DNA of 64,000 bases from NCBI GenBank assembly GCA_017165825.1, contig CM029387.1, positions 15,674,445-15,738,444 of the forward strand, given 5' to 3'. The notes below the pieces were generated by a model. That model worked only from the letters and a program-made list of their open reading frames with translations. It ran no database searches and was not told where the DNA came from. This DNA comes from Hepsetus odoe. Lineage: Eukaryota; Chordata; Actinopteri; Characiformes; Hepsetidae. This document shows positions 25,575 to 38,414 of this stretch, in pieces (position 1 is the first letter of the stretch; every line of letters begins with the position of its first letter). The translations under genes were made by a program, and so were the position numbers.

Positions 25575-25895
25575 TCAGCCCAGCAATGACACTGACACAC
25601 TAGTAGCACAGTTATCATTTGATTAAAACGTGATGACAGATGAAAAGCTCATGAAATTTTACTTGGGAAAGATAAGATGCAGTGCTTAACTGTACACTTG
25701 CAATGTGTACCAAAAAAATAAGAATGGCCAGTGGTGTGTAAAAGCCTCAGCAACGCTGCTATGCTTGATATACTCATACATGCTCAACACACTATGGTGT
25801 CAGTGTTACAGCTCTGCTGGGAACGCACCACTCAAATAGGATCTGATCAGCTGTGGTCCATTTCCATTGGTCTAGAGAGGGGTGATAAAATGTCC
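25575..25895 (+). mobile_element. non-autonomous DNA-transposon relic
   Basis: 'cagcaatgacactgacacac', 'ggccagtggtgtgtaaaagc' and 'atgctcaacacactatggtg' resemble a widespread teleost non-autonomous element that shares ends with the Tc1-like family at 0.6, 30.9 and 33.4 kb. It is strongly diverged and without visible terminal repeats. Confidence 0.45.
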
Positions 25896-25967
25896 AGCAG
25901 GGGCTACAGTCTGACTCTAACCTTGCATGGTGCACATTCGTAGTTTCCATGATGGAAAGCCATCATG

Positions 25968-26010
25968 TACCTAACTCTGGATAAGAGCGTCTGCCCTGTA
26001 AATGGACATT
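25968..26010 (+). repeat. type B SINE tail fragment
   Basis: 'aactctggataagagcgtctg' followed by 'ccctgtaaatgga' is the 3' tail of the type B SINE. The rest is not seen. Confidence 0.65.
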
Positions 26011-26955
26011 GTAAACGTCAATGGAATGGGGACACTAAGGTCATACTTTTTGATGTACGGTCCATGCAAGTTCTGAAGAACGAAAGTATTAAAACATAGC
26101 TCAGCTTTGAAATCCTAACAAGCATTCCTGAATTTTCGCTCCTCATATTTCATTAGTATGGCTTTAATGAAGAGTAATTTTATTCAGTTTCCACCTTTAT
26201 GGCTAGTGTGTATTCTGAGAGGAGTCTCTGACCTTGAAGGAGGCGCCTGATGTCCATCGGTATTCTGTTACATCTGCGTTCTTAGTTTCACACTGATGGG
26301 AGCGCATCAATCACATTTAAAATTCTAACGCTCTTGCCTCAGCACCGCGGCCACAAATGAAACGTTAACGCAACCTCGCTGTGATTTTCTGCAGAACATC
26401 GAGGCCAGTGTTTTTTTTTTAGCTTGTCCCCTTTGTTCAGCTCCTTTGCCAGACGAAAAAAGAGTGTGGTCAGAGATGGATGTCATGCTGTTTACTTCTA
26501 TTGTGCTGGCCATGCAGTCACGCTTAAAATGCGGAACAGCCTTTTTTGAAGATGATAAAGCAAATGATATCAGTCACTGGGAATAGCCCTAGGTATATGG
26601 AAACTATTAAGCAGAAGAAACAGATCAATGGGCAAATTTGATGGCCTTTTTCAGAAAACAAACCCGAAAAAACTGATGAACGATCTGACCCTCGAAAGTT
26701 GACACATTTCACATTTGGCCTGCCAATGTTGATTCCAGCAGATGCCTTGTTTAGGTCTGATCTGAATGATAGGACTGGTGTACTCGGCAATATGAAAAAA
26801 TGACACATTCCTCGCCATCAGCAAATGAATTTGGAACCCTCTTCTCAGGCATAAGCAGATGGGATGTTTATTCATACTTCTAAAGTCCTGCTGTAGCATC
26901 AATAAAGCTGAATGAAATTCTGCCCAATGCAGTCGAAGCCATGTGTGAGCCATGA
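26011..26955. other. unassigned region
   Basis: No gene recognised. ORFs on the minus strand (94 and 100 codons) have no family features. Confidence 0.5.
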
Positions 26956-27090
26956 GGGCAGCAGTGGCCTAGTGTTTAGGGAGTTGGAAGGTTCTGGGTT
27001 TGAATCCCAGACCAGTAGGTTGCTCTAAGGTAGCCTTGAGCAAGGAACCGTCCCTGTCACTGCTCCCCGGATACTTTCAATAACTAATTG
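26956..27090 (+). repeat. SINE type A, 5' part
   Basis: The head is 'ggcagcagtggcctagtgtt' and the B box 'gggtttgaatccca'. It continues through 'ctccccggatactttcaat'. The 3' tail is missing. Confidence 0.8.
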
Positions 27091-28890
27091 TTGCCCTTTT
27101 GTGTCACGAGATGTATTTAAAAATACTACATTTTGCTTAGAGTGATTCTGGCCAGTGTCAGAACTGTCAATTCATGTACTTTTTCAAGCACGTTAAGCAG
27201 TTCAGTAGCCCTGGCATGAACTTTCAACCATGGATCTGAACTCTTTTAAGGAGACCTGACTTATTATTCTTTGGTAAGGTATTATTCTTTGATACTTGCC
27301 TGCCAGTGGCTTGTGTGTGTGTTTTGTATTGGTGATACTATTTTGCAGCTTTGATTAGGTAGATGGTGGAGTGAGGCAACATTTTAGATAAGGATCCTTT
27401 CATGCTGAGAGGGACACTCGCCTGTGGCTAAAGACTCTTTCAGGGCCACAAGATTTTCTGGGCACAGAGAAGGCAATATTCTGGGTTAAATAAATAACTT
27501 TATACCATGATCTGGGAAGTGTTTAATCAGCAATATTTTCATTGAAATAAAGAGACTTCATACACCAAAACCTTTAAAACCTAAAAAAAAAAAAAATGTA
27601 AGTAGTAGATCTAATCTTATAGAATTTGTAATTATTGTGTTGTCTTAATGGATGATTTTTTCTAACTTGAAGCTATCACAGGTATATCAAAACGTAATTG
27701 ATGGAATAATTTGTTAGATAATTAAAAACACCAAAATTGTGATACTGCAAGTCAGTGAATCATTTCAAATGATTCATACATCAAGAAACATTCGCTTGGT
27801 GTAGTCCCATTTGTTTCATCTGCCCATAATCCTTTGTTTCAGAATGCCGATGCCTCACTTCTGGGTCTTATGGCAGTGAGGTCATGGAAAGAAGTCCAAT
27901 TATGACTAAGTTAGTAGAGATGGTCTTAGAGATGAGCTCAGGGCCTCTCGATTCTTCTTTGTTTTACTGGAACGTGCAGAACTCTGCAGTCTTGCAGAGA
28001 TATGGCCTATCTTCTGCCTGTGGGAGGATTTTGTCGCCTCATTATTTCTCCATATTTTCTTTCCTTTTTTTTCTTCTCCTTCCTGAGGCAGACTGGAATG
28101 GTTGCCTATAGGTCGATTTGCAGTCTTGGCCAGATCACGGGTGACAGGCGAAAGACAGGTGGAGGTGTTATGAAGGGATGGACTTAGACTCGTACATGAC
28201 AGGTGAACTCATGCTTAGCGGGAGACATAGCCGATCACTGTATGGCTGAGAGAGCCGCTTTAGACTGCTCAAAATACAAATGATCCACGTGTCCATGGCT
28301 GCCTTCCGCTCGTGTGGTTGACGAGCATTGCAGCATTATCTCAGCGCACACAGGAACAAAAGAATGCATAAAACAAACAAACAGATTAAAACCTCCAGCA
28401 AAAGCAAAGGAAGGCATTATTCATGAGAGGTGAGCATGAAGCTGAGCCTGATAAATCCACTAGCCCAAGGCGAATTATCAGACTTGCGGTTGATTCCATA
28501 TTTTATTAGTTTGTTTTCCTTTTCTTTAAAAGCAAATAAAAAGTTTTTTTTTTTCTTTAATAAAACTTTATAATAAAATGACATCACTCTCGTTTTATTT
28601 CGGTCAAAATAACTGTGTTCAGCTCAGCCAGCTAGCCAGTCTCTCAGTTGACAATTACAACCCAGCCCCTTGTGGTATTTCCTACCTTACTACAATTGCT
28701 GCTAATAACTGTGTAGTTAATATGACAATGCAGGTAATAACAGTGTAATTACTGGAAAAGCATCTGTCACAGCTGGATTACAAAAAATACAGGTTTTTGG
28801 TAATTGGGTTTGTTACTTCCTTAGTTTACAGTGCTTTGAAATTTAAACCTAATTTTAGTCACATTAAAATACATTGTTAATATATATTAA
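27091..28890. other. unassigned region
   Basis: Nothing recognised. Confidence 0.5.
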
Positions 28891-29050
28891 CCCATGCAAA
28901 TACCATGCAGATACTGAAAGCACCCAGGGAGCATTGATAGGGACAGTACCTTGCTCAAGGGTACCTCAGGGCAGCTTACTGCTGAGGGAATTGAACCCAC
29001 AATCTTCTAATGCTGGGGCAACTACCTAACCACTAGGCCACCGCTGCCCC
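28891..29050 (-). repeat. SINE type A
   Basis: In plus view it has 'ggagcattgatagggacagt', 'accttgctcaagggtacctc', a B-box reverse 'ggaattgaacccac' and the reversed A-box head 'ccactaggccaccgctgccc'. Confidence 0.85.
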
Positions 29051-29186
29051 CTGTTGTAGGTAACATTGTTGTTACATTTATATATAACACTAATCCAAAC
29101 TCTACCCCACAACAGCAGAAATCAATAGGCAGCCAAACATCTTGATATTCATAAAAAACTTCCCCTCAACCCACTTAAACCTCATC

Positions 29187-29262
29187 CCAGCAGTGGTCTA
29201 GCGGTTAGGGAATAGGCCCCATAATTGGAAGGTTTTGGGTTTGAATCCCAAATGCTCACCTA
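29187..29262 (+). repeat. SINE type A head fragment
   Basis: The head is 'cagcagtggtctagcggtta' and the B box 'gggtttgaatccca'. Homology ends soon after, followed by A+T-rich DNA. Confidence 0.7.
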
Positions 29263-30852
29263 CAGCAGGTTAGTTTATGAAACACAATATATGAAATTTT
29301 ATTTTAGAACAAATCAACGTGACCGAACCACCCTAATGAAAAAAAAACCTATTATTTTTTTTATTACTTTTTTTTTTTTTTTTTTTGCATCAGCTTGCAT
29401 CCGAGCCACAGACAATGAAATTTTTTTTTTTTTTTCCCAATTTGGAAATCTAGGTGGAGTTAATTATCATTAAACTTTAATCATTTTAGAAATATACCAC
29501 CTCTGTATCTCTAAACAATAATACTATATGACCTATATTTCTCTAAAAATAGACAAAATTCTATTTCAAGATATTATCAGCTGTCATGATGTTTAAAATG
29601 GTTTTGGACTTTTATTGAAATCAGTCATTCAGTGCTTTTAGCTAAAAGTCCTTATAGCATGGTTGAAGATTTTTACATGCTCAGATGCAATGGGGTAATG
29701 ATTTAGCCATGCATTTTCACAGTGCTATTTGATGTTACGTTCACATTAGTTACATAAGCCTCATATCTCCACCGCCAGCCCAAAGAAGCAAACTTCAGGC
29801 AACGAACATGTATCAGCTGGACACAAAACTGTGTACATTTGTTCTGTTTCACTCAAACTAAACCTAGTCCTATAAATTGCCCTGAAAAAAGATGAAACCT
29901 GTTATTGTGGCTATTGGGTCAAGTGTCGATGCCCTCATTTTGACCACTGCTGTTGATTCTTTGAGCAAGACTCGTAACGCTAAATTGTTTCAGGGCTGCT
30001 TCATGACCTGTAATCATAGTTCAAAATAATGCAGCCTTGAAAAGAAACACCAGCCTGGTATATTGAATATACAAACAACTATATATATATATATCTATAA
30101 ATAAGAACTATAGCTGCATCTTGACAAATCCACTTTCTTCAGATAATTTTTATTCCTACAACAATTAAAAAGATTATCAAGATTCCTATATCAATAATTG
30201 TCATTATTTTTATTATTATCTTGCCTGGGATTACTGTTGCTTTTTACACTACATGAAGGGAGCACCGGTGGTATTGGAATTACCTTGTGGGAAAGAAAAC
30301 AGCACAACCAGGAACAACCTGTGCGGAACCCGCCCCAAGCATTTTCTTCAAGGTCTCATTACATTTACTGGGCAGTACATGCTTAACGATGTTGCCGTTG
30401 GAAACTTTTCAGCACACACTAATGATATCAGCTCTACAATTCAGCCAAGGATTGTTTATGGAAACAGAGGTCTGAGTGAGCTAGCTAGCGAAAGAAAGGC
30501 TGTAATCGAATGTGCCAATTTTGCCCATAGCTGGATATGACGAGTTCCACAGCTTTGTAGAAGTGTCTGGAAAACTGTCTTCCAGTCATAATCATTATTA
30601 AAATGAGATGTGAACAGTGAATTCTCACTTTTGAGTGCCCACTAGCATTATTGTCACGGTGTTGTGAATATGGCATTCAGATCAGAAACAGCTTCATCCA
30701 AAAATCACGAACATCCCAAGTCCAATGCATTGTTTGTTTTATGAGAAAAAAATTGTACAGAACCTCTATAAAATGCATCTCTAATACATGAGGTTTAAGT
30801 GCACAGTTTAAAGTTTTAAATAAAACACACAATCAGATACTGAGCAGTTAAG
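29263..30852. other. unassigned A+T-rich region
   Basis: Poly-T runs at about 29369-29387 and 29420-29436. The 95-codon ORF at 30253-30540 resembles no family I know. Confidence 0.45.
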
Positions 30853-31165
30853 TGAGTATCATTGATTATCTTGCTTGGGTTGGAATATTTTGGGCAGCAA
30901 GTGAGCAGTTTGTTCTTGAGTAGAGGGCAAGGGTAAGGATCTGAGCAACTTTGACAAGGGCCAAAGTGTGACAGGTATTGATATTCCCTAAAGGCCTCTT
31001 TAATGCACCAAGTGTTGACTTTGCCTCCAGACTCTTCACACTTATCATTTGTTGGATATGTTGGACAAAGTAGTTTGATGCATTGAGAGCCCACCTAGGA
31101 TCTTAAAACGCTAAAATGGTTAGCTGCCATGTTCCAAACTACACTGGATAGCACAGGACACTGTC
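30853..31165 (+). mobile_element. internally deleted Tc1-like element
   Basis: The left part ('gcagcaagtgagcagtttgt', 'aaggatctgagcaactttga', 'caagggccaaagtgtgacag') matches the N-terminal transposase region of the family at 0.6 kb. It is joined directly to the C-terminal region ('gttgactttgcctccagact', 'ttggatatgttggacaaagt'). The middle catalytic region is deleted. Confidence 0.65.
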
Positions 31166-31500
31166 ATGTGTTTTCCATCATGCAACAGGTCAGAACTATT
31201 TTGTATTTTATAGTGAGGCCTGCAAGATATTAGGCATTTAGGTTTAATGTTGTGTCACTTTCACTTTCACATTCCCCCAGTGTAAAAAAATAAAAAATAA
31301 AAAATAGCTGGAATTTTGCTCAGGCCACATGTTAAGTGTTCCTATAAGTTCCTCTAAGTCCCCAATATTTAAAACTGAAACCTCAATTGAAGTAACTGTT
31401 GAAATTCACAATAAGCAGTCAATGTTCTTTCAGAGTCTATAGATCTTTTTTTCTTTTTTTTCAAAACACTGAACTTGACCGAGGGTACTCAGACTATTAG

Positions 31501-31738
31501 GCCAGCAGTGGTCTAGTGGTTAGTGAATTGGCCCCAAGATCAGAAGATTGTGGGTTTGAATCCTAGACCAGTGGGTTGCCCTGAGGTACTCTTGACCAAG
31601 GTACCATCACTGCTCCCTGGGCGCTTTCAATAGCTGCCCCCTGCTGCACGTGGCTGTGTGTGGGTAAAATGCAGAGGTGTAATATTGTTGTGGCTCACTG
31701 TATGTTTTGCCATGTACTTATAATGACAAGAGTGGTCA
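31501..31738 (+). repeat. SINE type A, near full length
   Basis: The head is 'gccagcagtggtctagtggt' and the B box 'gggtttgaatccta'. The tail is 'ttgtggctcactgtatgttt' to 'taatgacaagagtgg'. Confidence 0.85.
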
Positions 31739-32994
31739 CTTTCCCTTTCACTTTTGCATTCCATTGCATATATCTAAGTTTGGAGTGGGCATTCAACATT
31801 GTCCAGTCAAGAGTGGCTGTGTGGTTAGAAACATATGGGCTACAGTGTACACAGTAAGTGTTTCTAATAAAGATTGTATCTGTCTGGAAGATATTATTTT
31901 ATTTCACGGTAAAACACTTTTTAGACTGGAACACTGTCTGAAGTTATATGACATCAAAGATTAATGGCTTCTAAACCTTCACTTATATGCAAGGGTGCAC
32001 CCTTTGATCTGTATAATCAGAATGCTTAGAACATGCATATTACAGTGACAATAGGAGTATGACAGATTTTGTTTCCATGGCAATAAGCCCTGATTTGTGG
32101 TAAAGTCTTACCAAATAAGCGTAGGACTTGACTGATGGTAGCCTTCAGACCTGCGTTTCACCACTGTCATGACAAATATTCAATCCCTTCGGTTTTGGGA
32201 CACTAAAGTTTGCACTTAAATTGGAAGCTGTCCATCTCCCTCCTGCCCCCTAGGAGGATGTAGCTCTTGGAGCAAAAAACACCCATGGAAGTTCTTGAAC
32301 ACAAAGCCCAAAAAGTTTTGTAGTTCTCAAGATATGTGGTCTTCTTCTGACAGCAACAATTCATTCTTACACCGACCATCGATCCCGGCCCAGTAATCAG
32401 AACCCCCTTGGTAAAAGCACAAAGCAATCCCACCACAAAATGTACTGCAATTTAATGTGTGAGGGACAGGAGCAAATAGGAGTCAGGATGAGTAGATGGG
32501 TGATTTAATTGTGTAGTCACTGCAATGTCCCCAGTGGTAGCTGATGTGTCCTTATTTTGTGGCCAGCCAGAGGCAATTAACTCTGCTTAGCTGCTTGCTA
32601 ACAGTTTGTGGTGCTGTCGTGTGAAATCACTCAGTATGCCACTGCCACTGCTGCCTTCACGCTGCTGGGCTTTGCAATAAGTGCGGTACGGGGATTAGAA
32701 GCAGAACATTTTCCTTTTAGTCTTACACATTTATTTACATTCCATTGTTACTCTCACATTGCAAGTCTGAAATAATATGCATGTATATACTGAGTAGGTC
32801 CCTTCATGCTGCCAACATAGCTCTGACCTACCAAGGTATGATGGTGGCTGTGGAATTTGCCAGGAGTAGATCATGCAACTTGAAAAGTGAGACCCCCACG
32901 GATTGAAGAATCACACTCGTTCCTGGTTTGTTCCTCAAACCCTTCCTTATCATTATTTTTAATTTATCATCTGCTGAAAGAGGCCACTACCATC
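31739..32994. other. unassigned region
   Basis: Nothing recognised. Confidence 0.5.
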
Positions 32995-33348
32995 AAGGAG
33001 TGCAGCCAAGGGAGCAGTGTTGGGGGAACGGTACCTTACTCATGGTTAAGTGAAAAGTGAAAGTGAAAGTGACAACCCTTGTGATTGCGAGGTCACAGCA
33101 CAGCAAGCGTGAACCACAACGAAATTGGACCTCTGCTTTTAACCCATGCACACAAACACCGTGCAGCAGTGGGCAGCTATTGAAAGCACCCGGGGAGCAG
33201 TGACAGGGACGGTACCTTGCTCAGGGGTTCCTCAGGGCAACCTACTGGTGAGGGAATCGAACCCACAATCTTCCGATGCGGGGACAACTCCCTAACCACT
33301 AGGCACTGGGACTTGAATTTCTGATCACTAATAGGCCACCACTGCAGA
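32995..33348 (-). repeat. nested pair of type A SINEs
   Basis: The outer SINE is split: 'cagtgttgggggaacggtac' up to about 33045, then 'ctgggacttgaatttctgat' to 'ataggccaccactgcag' (33306-33348). Between them, at about 33047-33305, lies a longer, better-preserved minus-strand SINE: 'agtgaaagtgacaacccttg', 'gtgcagcagtgggcagctat', 'ggtaccttgctcaggggttc', 'gggaatcgaacccaca', 'ctaaccactaggc'. The order shows a later insertion into an older copy. Confidence 0.75.
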
Positions 33349-33365
33349 AGTATTTAGGTAGTAGA

Positions 33366-33903
33366 TATGTGGCCAAAGGTTTCCCAGCAGAAGATTGCCC
33401 AGAGCATCACACTGTCTCCACCAGCTTGCCTTCTTCTCAAAACTCTTAGTTCCCAAGGCGAATAACGAGAAACATGATTAATCAGCTGAAATCACCTTCT
33501 TCTCATGGGCCCATTATAGGTGTTTTTCGGGGAAATAAAAGAGGTCAACATGGGTTTATGAACTGTCTGCATGCAACACCAAATGCTGAAAGATGCTACC
33601 TTAAATTATTTGGGATTGAATCCCCACAAACAACCTCTAGACTTGGACCATGATCTGGTTGCCATTTCACTTGGAACATGAACAGGCAACAAGTTGTTTT
33701 TGATAAGCTCTTACGCAGTCCACCCATCATCACAGCTCATTTCCTGTCAGATCTGTATGCTTGAAGATTTTTCCTGCTTCTAACACATCAGCTTTAAAGA
33801 ACTGCTCTCATACTGCCTATCACAGTGTAATGAAGTGCAATGAGACAGTCAAAATTATTTACCTCACCTATTATGGGCTTTAATGTTGTGGCTAATTGGT
33901 GTA
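33366..33903 (-). mobile_element. decayed Tc1-like transposon
   Basis: In plus view, 'gcccagagcatcacactgtc', 'ccaccagcttgccttcttct' and 'gctgaaatcaccttcttctc' match the reverse of the catalytic region. 'tttttcctgcttctaacaca' and 'gggctttaatgttgtggcta' match the reversed N-terminal region and terminal repeat. Same family as 0.6 and 30.9 kb. Strongly mutated with a deletion in the middle. Confidence 0.7.
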
Positions 33904-35025
33904 AAATGATCTAATTCAGTGGAACTGCATTCTCTGGAGTGAGGAGATGAATTAGAGTGAGGATTGTGTTCCATAATTGAGCATCCAGTCTCATCGCCTA
34001 ATACAGTGTAGACGCCTCCATGTTACTTTCATTACAGTATCAGTTTGCATGTGACCATTGTGACAGACCATTCCTGATGCATCCCAATTAAAAGCAGATA
34101 AAAATAATGAGTCAAGTCCTTTTTCAAAGCCTCTGATTATACAAGGTGATTTCTGGCTCCTGTGAATTCTTTTTCTCCTGTCGCTTTACACTGAAGTCAA
34201 CACGGCTGAGCACATTTAATCACTGTTCTTCTAACAAGTACAGACGTCCCTTCCCATGTGGTCATCATGTGCAGAACTGGAGAATGCATCCTCAGGGGAG
34301 TTTCATCACTGCTAAAACTGTAAGCCTTGTATTTGACCAAAATAAGGTCAGGGATTTGTTCTTCCCTGCAAAGACTTATTTGGTGCTGATGTCGTGGTCG
34401 AAGAAAAGACACTGAGAAGAGCTGTGGTGGCAGGTGGTGAAGCTCATGTGAGTAAGGCTGTAAGACTTTAGCCCCCCCACCCGTCAGCAGCACGCTCGCA
34501 TAGGCTTCACAACGCTCTTGGAAAAATACAGTGAGCATTTAATGAGACAAGACAGCTACAGACTGACCACATGAGGAGGGGAGGGGAGAGCGGAGACAAA
34601 TGAAATTGTATGTGATGTAAAGACAGTGAAGAATGAAAAGAAAAGGTGTCCTTTTGTGCAACTGTTCTGTAGAAACATCTCTACAGCACTGTGCCATGTC
34701 TGTTACCTTGTACTGTCTAATCTATGCTGTGCACAGTCTCGTTCTGTCCAGCATAGCACTGTGCTGCCTTCCAATGTCCAGTTTTGCACTGCATAATGCT
34801 TCCACTGTCCATTATTGCACCATGTCTTGCTATAAACTGTCCAGTATTACAAATGTTTCCTGCCTTACATTTCACACAAAACTGTCCCACTTTTTTTTTT
34901 CATTTTGGAGTTCTCACTTCCAGAAATAATATCCTGAATCTTGAACATTTGACCTGATTCATGAAACACATGATTATGCCATGGCACAATATAACATAAC
35001 AACAAAATAATAATTCATTATTACA
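33904..35025. other. unassigned region
   Basis: At 34690-34860 the words 'gcactgt', 'tgtcca' and 'ttgcac' recur irregularly, as in some LINE 3' ends, but no coding relic is adjacent. The remainder is unrecognised. Confidence 0.35.
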
Positions 35026-35390
35026 TTGTTATTAATTCTATGTAATAACAATAATAACAATAATAACAATAGTAGAAATAACAATAGTAAAAACAATACT
35101 ACTACTACTAGTAAGAATAATAAGAACAATAATATAATAACAATAACAAAACAACAACAACTACAAAAAACAACAATAATAACAATAACAAAAAATAGTA
35201 ACAACAACAACAGCAGCAGCAGCAACAACAACAACAACAACAACAATAGTAAATAGTAACAACAACAACAACAACAGCAACAAGACGAAGAAGAAGAAGA
35301 AGAAGAAGAAGAAGAAGAAGAAGAAGAAGAAGAAGAAGAAGAAGAAGAAGAAAAGAAGAAGAAGAAGAAGAAGAACATTTGTATAAATAC
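35026..35390. repeat. long trinucleotide block: AAT/AAC then GAA
   Basis: About 250 bp of interrupted AAT/AAC/AGC units leads into a nearly pure (GAA)n of about 90 bp at 35286-35375. ORFs on either strand across it (poly-Asn, poly-Ser, poly-Leu) are artefacts. Confidence 0.95.
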
Positions 35391-36392
35391 ATGAATAAAT
35401 AAATAATTAAACTAATAAATGAATGCTTCCCAAAATGGATGTTCACACAGCTTTCAGTGAACCACCTGTGAATCCAATTAGCTCATCCTAGATAAAGCTA
35501 CAAACAGGTTAAGTAGGTCTGGCGAGTATCACTTAAAGTGCAGAGCTTGTCATTGGTCAGAGACAATATGGAGCAGGATTCCAGAATTTACAGCTTAACC
35601 CATGTAACTACCACCCAGCCCCCCACTGGCTTTCGGCAGCTTTTCAGGATAGCCAGTAAGATCTAAGAGGGACATCTCTATGAAAAAATCTTGCTAAATT
35701 GAACTGCAGTGAACTGAACAGAACTGAACCAAATTGGTTTCAAGGTTATAGTGCTATTACAATGCAGTGCTATGGAAATAAAACTGAATTAAACTGAGTT
35801 GATTTGAACCGCAGTGGTCTGTGCACCACTGAGAAATGCTGTGATGTACGTGCGTGGGCCGGGATGACAGGGTTGGAGGGGGTCTCTCGGACACGGAGTG
35901 CTAGCATTTCCCAAAGGAGGGCAATCAGGGCCTGCTCTGTATGTGCCTCGGCACACGAAAGGAATGAATCGTGCCTGTCAGATCTCATTCGACGTGGCTG
36001 GCACTGAAGAAAAATTAAATTCTCTAATGTGCTTTTGTCTGTCTCTTGCTCACTATCTTATAAGCATGTGTTTTTTCCTCCTTCTATACTGCACTGGATT
36101 GTCTTTCAAATACCCTTATTCTAATCACAACCCTTCCCATCTGTCACAACTTTGCATGCAATCCCCCACTGGCTAAAGCTCAGAAAGCAATTTTTGACAT
36201 TGAAGTTTTTGCTTTAAAATGTTTCTCAGCCTATGTAGCCGATAGCGAGCACACTGTAAATTGCTCTCACTTCACCATAACACCAGCACTTATGCTATGG
36301 AGTAAAAATGAGTTGCAATAGTATTAGTAGTATTATTGTCATATTAGCATTATTTTAATGCATTATGTTTATTTATAATGTATTAATAATTT
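35391..36392. other. unassigned spacer
   Basis: Nothing recognised. Confidence 0.5.
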
Positions 36393-36745
36393 AGACAGGA
36401 GTCCCCATGGATGATGATTTTTGCTGATGATATTATGATCTGTAATGAGAGTCGGTAGCAGCTTGAGGAGAACCTGGAGAGGTGGAGATATGCTCTAGAG
36501 AGGAGAGAAATCAAAGTCAGTAGGACATAGACAGAATACATGAGTGTGAATGAAAGGGAGGACAGCGGAATGGCTAGGATGCAGAGAGTGAAAAACAAAG
36601 AAGTTTAGAGTAATTGCAAGTGTAGAAAAGAGGTGAAAAAGAGAGTGGAGGGCAGACTGGAATTAAGAGTTAAAGAGTTAAAGAAAAGCTTTACATGGGG
36701 TGGTAGTGAGACTATCTAAGCTATACAGGTTGGGCATATACAGAT
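36393..36745 (+). mobile_element. RTE LINE fragment
   Basis: Begins with the catalytic region (PWMMIFADDIMIC), then 'QLEENLERWRYALERR' and 'TEYMSVNEREDSGMARMQ'. It then decays with deletions and stops. The usual LINE 3' end is not reached. Confidence 0.85.
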
Positions 36746-37273
36746 GCAGGATTGGGAAAAGGATGATTTGCTCCACTGTCTCATCATCTTTATTTTGACC
36801 TTACTTTACAATCACATGCAAAACCTTGTTGAAAGTAAGTTTGTCCTTCTGCACAGTTACTGTTTTGTTTTTCACACTATACAAGCATGTCTACTATATG
36901 AGGCTATTATACTGTCACATTTGCTTGTAATGCATGAATTTTATTTTATTTCCCCCACGATCATGTGCATTTATTTCATTTTGCTGCACTATTCCTAAGA
37001 TGTGCTAGACGCAGAGTGCTGTATATTGCTTTTTGTACTTTGTTCTGAAATGTCTGACTGCAACTGTGTGTAAGGTTGAACATTGAGATCAAAAGCTGTG
37101 GCTTGTCTCCAACAAAGGCTGGTGTGAGATGCAGCGTTTATGCCTATGAGCTGGGTCTTGACTCTCATTAGGCTTACTGAACCTGTGGCATTGCTCTAAC
37201 CCCAGCAGCTCCCACAAAGCCCACTAACTCTGAGTCAAAGAGTCTTTCTAGAGCCCACCATGTGCTGAGAGGA

Positions 37274-37276
<3 letters not shown>
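36746..37276. other. unassigned spacer
   Basis: Nothing recognised. Confidence 0.5.
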
Positions 37277-37342
<66 letters not shown>

Positions 37343-37358
37343 TCACACACACACACAC
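37277..37358. repeat. (TC)31-(AC)n microsatellite
   Basis: Pure TC repeat followed by a short interrupted AC repeat. Confidence 0.95.
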
Positions 37359-38414
37359 CCTGCCATCTGTTCAAGGGTTGATCGGACTGAGGGATTCCCA
37401 TGGATTCGCGGCCACGGCTGAATGAAGGTAAAAGCACTCTAGTGGAGAAAGCTTTAAGCCCACGCATATTTATGGGGGCAGAAGACTTGCATGCCACTGC
37501 TTCAATACAAATGTGCTACAACACTACCATTTGTGTGCCCAATGGATGAACTAGTTTAGTTCTGTAATTAAGCTGTAGAGAAACAGGATCTCAGCCTTTT
37601 TTAATGGTCCATGAAAAGAATCATGATGGTACTTTAGTTACAGCTCTGTTATAGCTGGCCTGCACACTTTTTCTGAGTTTTAAAGAGTCGCCATTGGACG
37701 CTAGCCTCCAGCCTTCCAGTGCAGGGGTGATTGAACTGTATTTCAAGAGATGTTCATCACAGCGAGTGCCGGCTACTGCGGCATTAAATATGGAGAAGGC
37801 CTTTTTGCAATAAAAATTAAATGATCTGCACTTACATAACTCTTCCTTTAGCTCTAGTTCTGACCTATATGTTCCCACCATTGTCTTGTAATGATGAATC
37901 TTAGTGGTCTTCCGTTTTGCCTTACCTGTCTTTTTTTTATAATTACATAATTAACAAACAATGAATTAAGCATGCTTGAAAGTGTGAACGCTAACATTTT
38001 TGATGTTTCTGCATAAATGTGAAAAAAAAAAAAGCTACAAAAAAAGACTAGATTTCACTTAAAGAATCTTATAAGAACGAGACTATGTTTTACCTGACAT
38101 CTATTAGGAGAAATGAAACTGCAATAACGACCGACTACAAATAAATGTTTCTGATCAGCTTCAGCCCATTCCTGGAAAAGCTTCCCTATGTGAACTGCTC
38201 ATTTCAAATCTTTTCAGAGCTTTCCTTTCCAGAACTAGGCCCTTTCAACACATTGATTTTATACTTTCGTTAACTATTCTTTAGTTGAGTGACTTATTGT
38301 GTAGGGTGGTTTTCTCACAGCATGATACTCTCCTCTTGTTCGAGTGAATTTTAGCAAACTGTAGATAGGCAGCAAAGTTCTTTTTGGAAAACAGTGGTAT
38401 AACCCTTTGAATCA
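37359..38414. other. unassigned region
   Basis: Nothing recognised. Confidence 0.5.

Noticed and set aside
30253..30540. 95-codon ORF on the plus strand
   Set aside because: No motif, no overlapping splice signals and no similarity to a family I know; length is within chance for this window.
34197..34538. 113-codon ORF on the minus strand
   Set aside because: No recognisable domain; overlaps other random ORFs in two frames.
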